DNA of 64,000 nt from Nageia nagi (taxonomy: Eukaryota > Pinophyta): NCBI GenBank assembly GCA_050084985.1, contig JBITNC010000001.1:33604001-33668000 (forward strand), written 5' to 3'. The position numbers and the translations under genes were made by a program. Positions 60,261 to 64,000 of this stretch are shown here, piece after piece (the first letter of the stretch is position 1; the number at the start of each line of letters is the position of its first letter). Below the pieces are notes generated by a model. It ran no database searches. It was not told the DNA's origin and saw only the letters and a program-made list of their open reading frames with translations.

Positions 60261-61322
60261 GGGTTGGTGAATTGCCTTAAAAATGGACTAAATGTTGAAT
60301 TATTGTTGAATCCATTGTGACCTCTTCCTTCTTAATAAAGTTGTTGGGCACTTTATTTTTTATTTTTATTTGTATACCTTACTTATACATTATTTTTTGG
60401 TGATTATAAGTAATGGATTGAGATCTTAGTGATACCTTATAGTGCACCATAAATCCAAGCATATTATATTAGGGAGAAAGTTCTTGATGGCACAACTGCA
60501 TCTCTATTCATCTAACTTTGACTCCTAATTTATTCACTTGATCGCTTTAGAAACTTTGCTGTGCACTTTGAAAGTTTCTTATGGTCAGTGAAGTTGTCCT
60601 TAAGTGAGAGTGAAGTTTTAATTCTTATGTTGAATTCATGTTTTGATGACAACTTCATCTCTAAGAGGATATTTTGCTTATAAGTTGATTTTAAATGTAC
60701 ACCTTCGTGGTCAGTTCACTCTATATGAGGAACTCATGGTACATTTTGGTTTCTATTATCATTATGTGAGGAATTGGTATGTGTTTGTTTGTATTGTTTA
60801 GCTATCCATATATGAGTAATTCATATGTGCATATGCTCTTTTTATTGTTGATCAACACATATTTTCTAATATACAACAGATGATTATGATCATTGGCTTG
60901 GCATCTTCGTGATGAATTATAATGCATCATTGATTACTTTATGGATGGTATTACTTAGTTCATTTATCTTATATTGATATAAATATTTTATATAATGCAT
61001 TAATTTATCTTATTTATGAGTTGCTTATAGCTTGCAAGTTTCATCTTGAGAATGCAAGTTACTTACTTCAGGTGGATAGGCTCATGGAGGATCATATGTC
61101 AACTTAGTGTTGATCAACTACTCTTTACAATGAAATGAGTTATGGTTAATATTTGTATTGTAAACCATTTTATCAAATGGTATTGTAGCAAGTCTCAAAC
61201 TAAGATCTTGCTTATTTCTCAAAGATGTAAAAGTTCTCATCTCCACTTGTATCTTTATGGAGGAGAACTTTCTCTTACTCTCTTTTTCTTATTTTCTCTA
61301 TGCTCTATCCCAATATTACATT
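60261..61322 (+). other. 3' untranslated region of copia copy 2
   Basis: Colinear with 4,995-6,049 of copy 1. Contains short ORFs only. Confidence 0.75.
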
Positions 61323-61330
61323 AAAGGGAG
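61323..61330 (+). other. Polypurine tract of copia copy 2
   Basis: AAAGGGAG directly against the 3' LTR. Confidence 0.85.
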
Positions 61331-61808
61331 TGCTAGAATTTGTAATGTAACTTTGTGTAATATTTCTCTTTAATGTAGATTCATTTAATGCTTAAAGTAT
61401 ATTTATATACCTTAAAGCATTAAGGAATAAAAATAAGAAAGAGATTAAAAATATGAAAGGGGATTAAATATAGAAATATATTTAACCTTACCCTTAGTTT
61501 AAAAGGAGGTTAAAGAGTGAGTTTTTTCTTATAAATAGAGAGGTACACCCTCTCTCATATGAAACAATTTTGGGAGCAATCTTTGCTATAAGTTTAGGGT
61601 TTGAAGAGAGAGGATAAATTCTTTAAGAGAGGTCCTTGAGAATAAGATCTTACTTAATGGATGTACTCCCAAGGAGGGAGAAATCATTTTATATCTTGTG
61701 TTCATTATGAAATTGATTTATGTTATTATACTATTGTGTTGATGTTGTGAGTGTCTTCTTGAGATCTTGGTAGATTAGAAGTTAATTTAGAAAGGGTTAA
61801 TTTCTTCA
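61331..61808 (+). repeat. 3' LTR of copia copy 2
   Basis: 478 bp; starts TGCTAGAATTTG, ends TTTCTTCA. It differs from the 5' LTR by scattered substitutions, so the insertion is not recent. Confidence 0.94.
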
Positions 61809-61813
61809 AGGTA

Positions 61814-62800
61814 CATTGGAATGACTTCAACCTCTATTCAAGGGGTCAAATGGTGATATCACACTTGATATAAATGTAAGTATCTATAACCTAAGGGAGA
61901 TATGTCAAGATTACATCTTGATACTTAGTACCCTACTCTTGGGTATTTCTAAACACTACTTATTGAGATTGAAATCTTGTTATCACTTAAGTAAAGATCT
62001 ATTATCTATATTTGTAATAATATGCTCAATTTGATTTGTCATCACATATGCTATCATAAATCTTATTGGAGAACCTCATATTATCAAAACATTAGCATCC
62101 TTGCCCATGCTAATGTTTGCACCCATGCTGAGCTCCTGGAGATTAGCGTATGTGTAGGTATTTCTTTTGTAGTTGACCCTTGGGTTTGCACAATAAGGTC
62201 ACCACTCTTTGATAAGTTAGTTCATCATATTATCAAATATGACATAGGTAAGGACATACAAGTATTATATTTCACTTGATTCCTTTCTTTTTAATGCATA
62301 TACTCCTTTTATGTCTTAACATCAATGTAACTCATTATTCTATTACTGCACTATTATACTTCCATTATATTCCTTTAGTAATGTATGTTTATTTAAGTAA
62401 GTAGCTTAGATAAATCATACTTAAGTTATTTAGTTCATTTAGAGTAAAAACCTAGGTGTACCAAAACACATATCAACATGTATCTTCTTGTGTGTGAAAA
62501 TAGGATATGATAAGTCTAGAATTTGATGTGTTGCAGGATCCATTAGCAATCATTTTCTTTCTAGGATGAGTTTCTTCTCTGATGTAAAGTGTGATGTATT
62601 TTTTATCTTCATAATTCATCCATAATTTCAAAATATGAGCAACTTTGAATAAAAAATGGAATTGACCTCAAATCTCATATATGGGACAAATGAATACAAA
62701 ATGCTTTTCAATATTTGGTTCCATATTGTACAATTTGCATATATGTTGGTATTTAAGGATATGATAGTCTATCTCGATATGAAGTTGATGTGAGCAAACC
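61814..62800. other. Intergenic region right of copia copy 2
   Basis: No supportable gene. An 85-codon ORF at 62,022-62,279 has no recognisable motif. Confidence 0.5.
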
Positions 62801-63985
62801 TTTATTTGGTTAAGGGGAAAATAGAAACCATGAGATACATGTAGCTTGATGTAATTAAGATTGATAAAAAACTATTTTGTGAATATGGTTTTTCCAATTC
62901 AATCCATGTTGTCTTCAGGTAAGCTATGTATATTTCCTTCTTGATCCTTTTGTTGATATCTCTAGTATAAAGACTAAAGGTCCTGTTTGGAAGTTGAGAG
63001 GGAGGTAGTTGGTTGATATCTAGACCTATCAATTCAAGATAAAGGTAGCCTTTGAGTACCAAAACAAATGAATGCCTTTACTTGCAAGTTGCATTGAAGA
63101 TTTAAGTGCTAAGAAAGGGTATCTCTTTAAGGTAGGATCTATTAAAGTTAAGTAATGGATCCTATTCAAAAGCATGATAACATCGAATATTGGAAGAGCC
63201 AATATGGGATATGCATAAAATTCAACCAAAATAATGGAATGAGAGGGAATTATTTTGGCCCTAATGGATGTTAAGAGGATATTTATCAAGATCTTCTTGT
63301 TGTGAACCCAACCACAGTGTCTCAAGCTAGGTCCTTAGACTTCACATCCATAAATTAGGGGAAAAGAGATAAGAAAGTGGGAGAGTTTAATTTTTGCCAT
63401 GACATCATAGAATCAAAGTTGAAAATATTTTATTTCGAGTGTGAAAATTGTAACATAGCCTTTATTTAATCTTTTTGGAGGTTGGGATCAAGCTAAAAGT
63501 AGGACCTACAAAGAGTACACCTAGATATGTGTAATAAGTGATCACCTTAATAGGTTGCTTTTGGAAATTTAGGTGGGTTTTGGAAGCATATTCTTTTGAG
63601 ATATTGAAGGACATAATTAAAAAAAAAACTTCAAGACCATGATTATCACAAAATGTACTCAAGGTGTCAACTTGATGTTGGTGCCTATTGTATGAGATAA
63701 CAAGATGACATCATTTGTAAAGAGAAAAATTGAGATATTGGAATTATGTGGAAAACATCTCACACCTAGGACCATGGTATTTGAGATCAATTATTCAAGT
63801 TCATCAATATAAAACCCAAATAGAGTAGGTGAGAGGGGACAACCTTGTTTTACACCAATGGGTGAGAATCAACCTGAACTTGGCCCACTACCTATTTATA
63901 TAATATTATGATAAGAGATAATACATATCTAAGGATTCTTAAGTTCTCAATTATCTGGAATAAGAGATATATGGGGAAATATATC
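62801..63985 (-). pseudogene. LINE reverse-transcriptase remnant
   Basis: Minus strand. GVKQGCPLSPTLFGFYIDEL (about 63,865-63,805) is a clear reverse-transcriptase block of a non-LTR element, different from the QGDPLSP type in intron 4. YTYLGVLF (near 63,525) marks the end of the palm, and the C-terminal part continues to about 62,810 (LLNRIHYLTLIDPTLKRYP). Stops and frameshifts throughout; upstream domains are beyond the window. Confidence 0.87.
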
Positions 63986-64000
63986 AAAGGATTTATAAAA

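Larger units (their letters stand above)
56700..61808 (+). mobile_element. Ty1/copia LTR retrotransposon, copy 2 (internally deleted)
   Basis: 5,109 bp, plus strand. LTRs at 56,700-57,179 and 61,331-61,808, both TG...CA. Identical target duplications AGGTA lie at 56,695-56,699 and 61,809-61,813. A primer-binding site (57,182-57,193) and polypurine tract (61,323-61,330) are in place. The body keeps the leader, the second half of integrase, reverse transcriptase and RNase H, with many stops. Gag, protease and the first half of integrase are missing. Same family as 3,417-12,748. Confidence 0.95.

Overview
The window is plant nuclear DNA: very AT-rich, dominated by decayed LTR retrotransposons, with two recognisable host genes. 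The spliced gene has introns up to 5.9 kb, retroelement debris sits inside introns, and several retrotransposon families coexist. This fits a large seed-plant genome, most likely a gymnosperm. That assignment is inference; no species marker is present.

Layout. 1-3.4 kb: AT-rich DNA with a faint retroelement-like reading frame at the left edge. 3,417-12,748: a Ty1/copia element on the minus strand with intact target-site duplications (CTATA). Its 3' LTR is split by a 1.09 kb terminal-inverted-repeat transposon, and its leader holds a ~390 bp near-perfect palindrome. About 13.14-18.69 kb: a minus-strand LTR element with ~1.3 kb LTRs and a 2.9 kb non-coding interior (LARD type). 19,254-19,935: a solo LTR. 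22.4-24.4 kb: the 3' half of a Ty3/gypsy element (integrase), interrupted by the LTR of a second element. That second element's interior (24.76-26.82 kb) is a long, stop-ridden reading frame I do not recognise. This is the most unusual coding signal here.

Host gene 1, 29,180-43,547 (+): a six-exon acyl-CoA-binding protein with an N-terminal membrane anchor, an acidic linker, an ACB domain and C-terminal ankyrin repeats (ACBP1/ACBP2 class, 404 codons). Its introns hold a LINE fragment, a GC-rich antisense ORF and repeats. Host gene 2, 49,275-49,904 (+): a GNAT acetyltransferase of the NATA1/tyramine-N-acyltransferase-like class. Its normal N-terminus is present upstream but one base out of frame.

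51,793-52,845 is a foldback/Mutator-like non-autonomous transposon with a perfect 10 bp target duplication. 53.3-56.0 kb holds a degenerate ORF, tandem repeats and dispersed repeats. 56,700-61,808 is a second copy of the same copia family (target duplication AGGTA). It lost gag, protease and half of integrase at a microhomology junction. The right edge (62.8-63.98 kb) is a LINE reverse-transcriptase remnant on the minus strand.

No rRNA, tRNA, CRISPR or bacterial-type operon was seen. The two host genes show no evident functional link.
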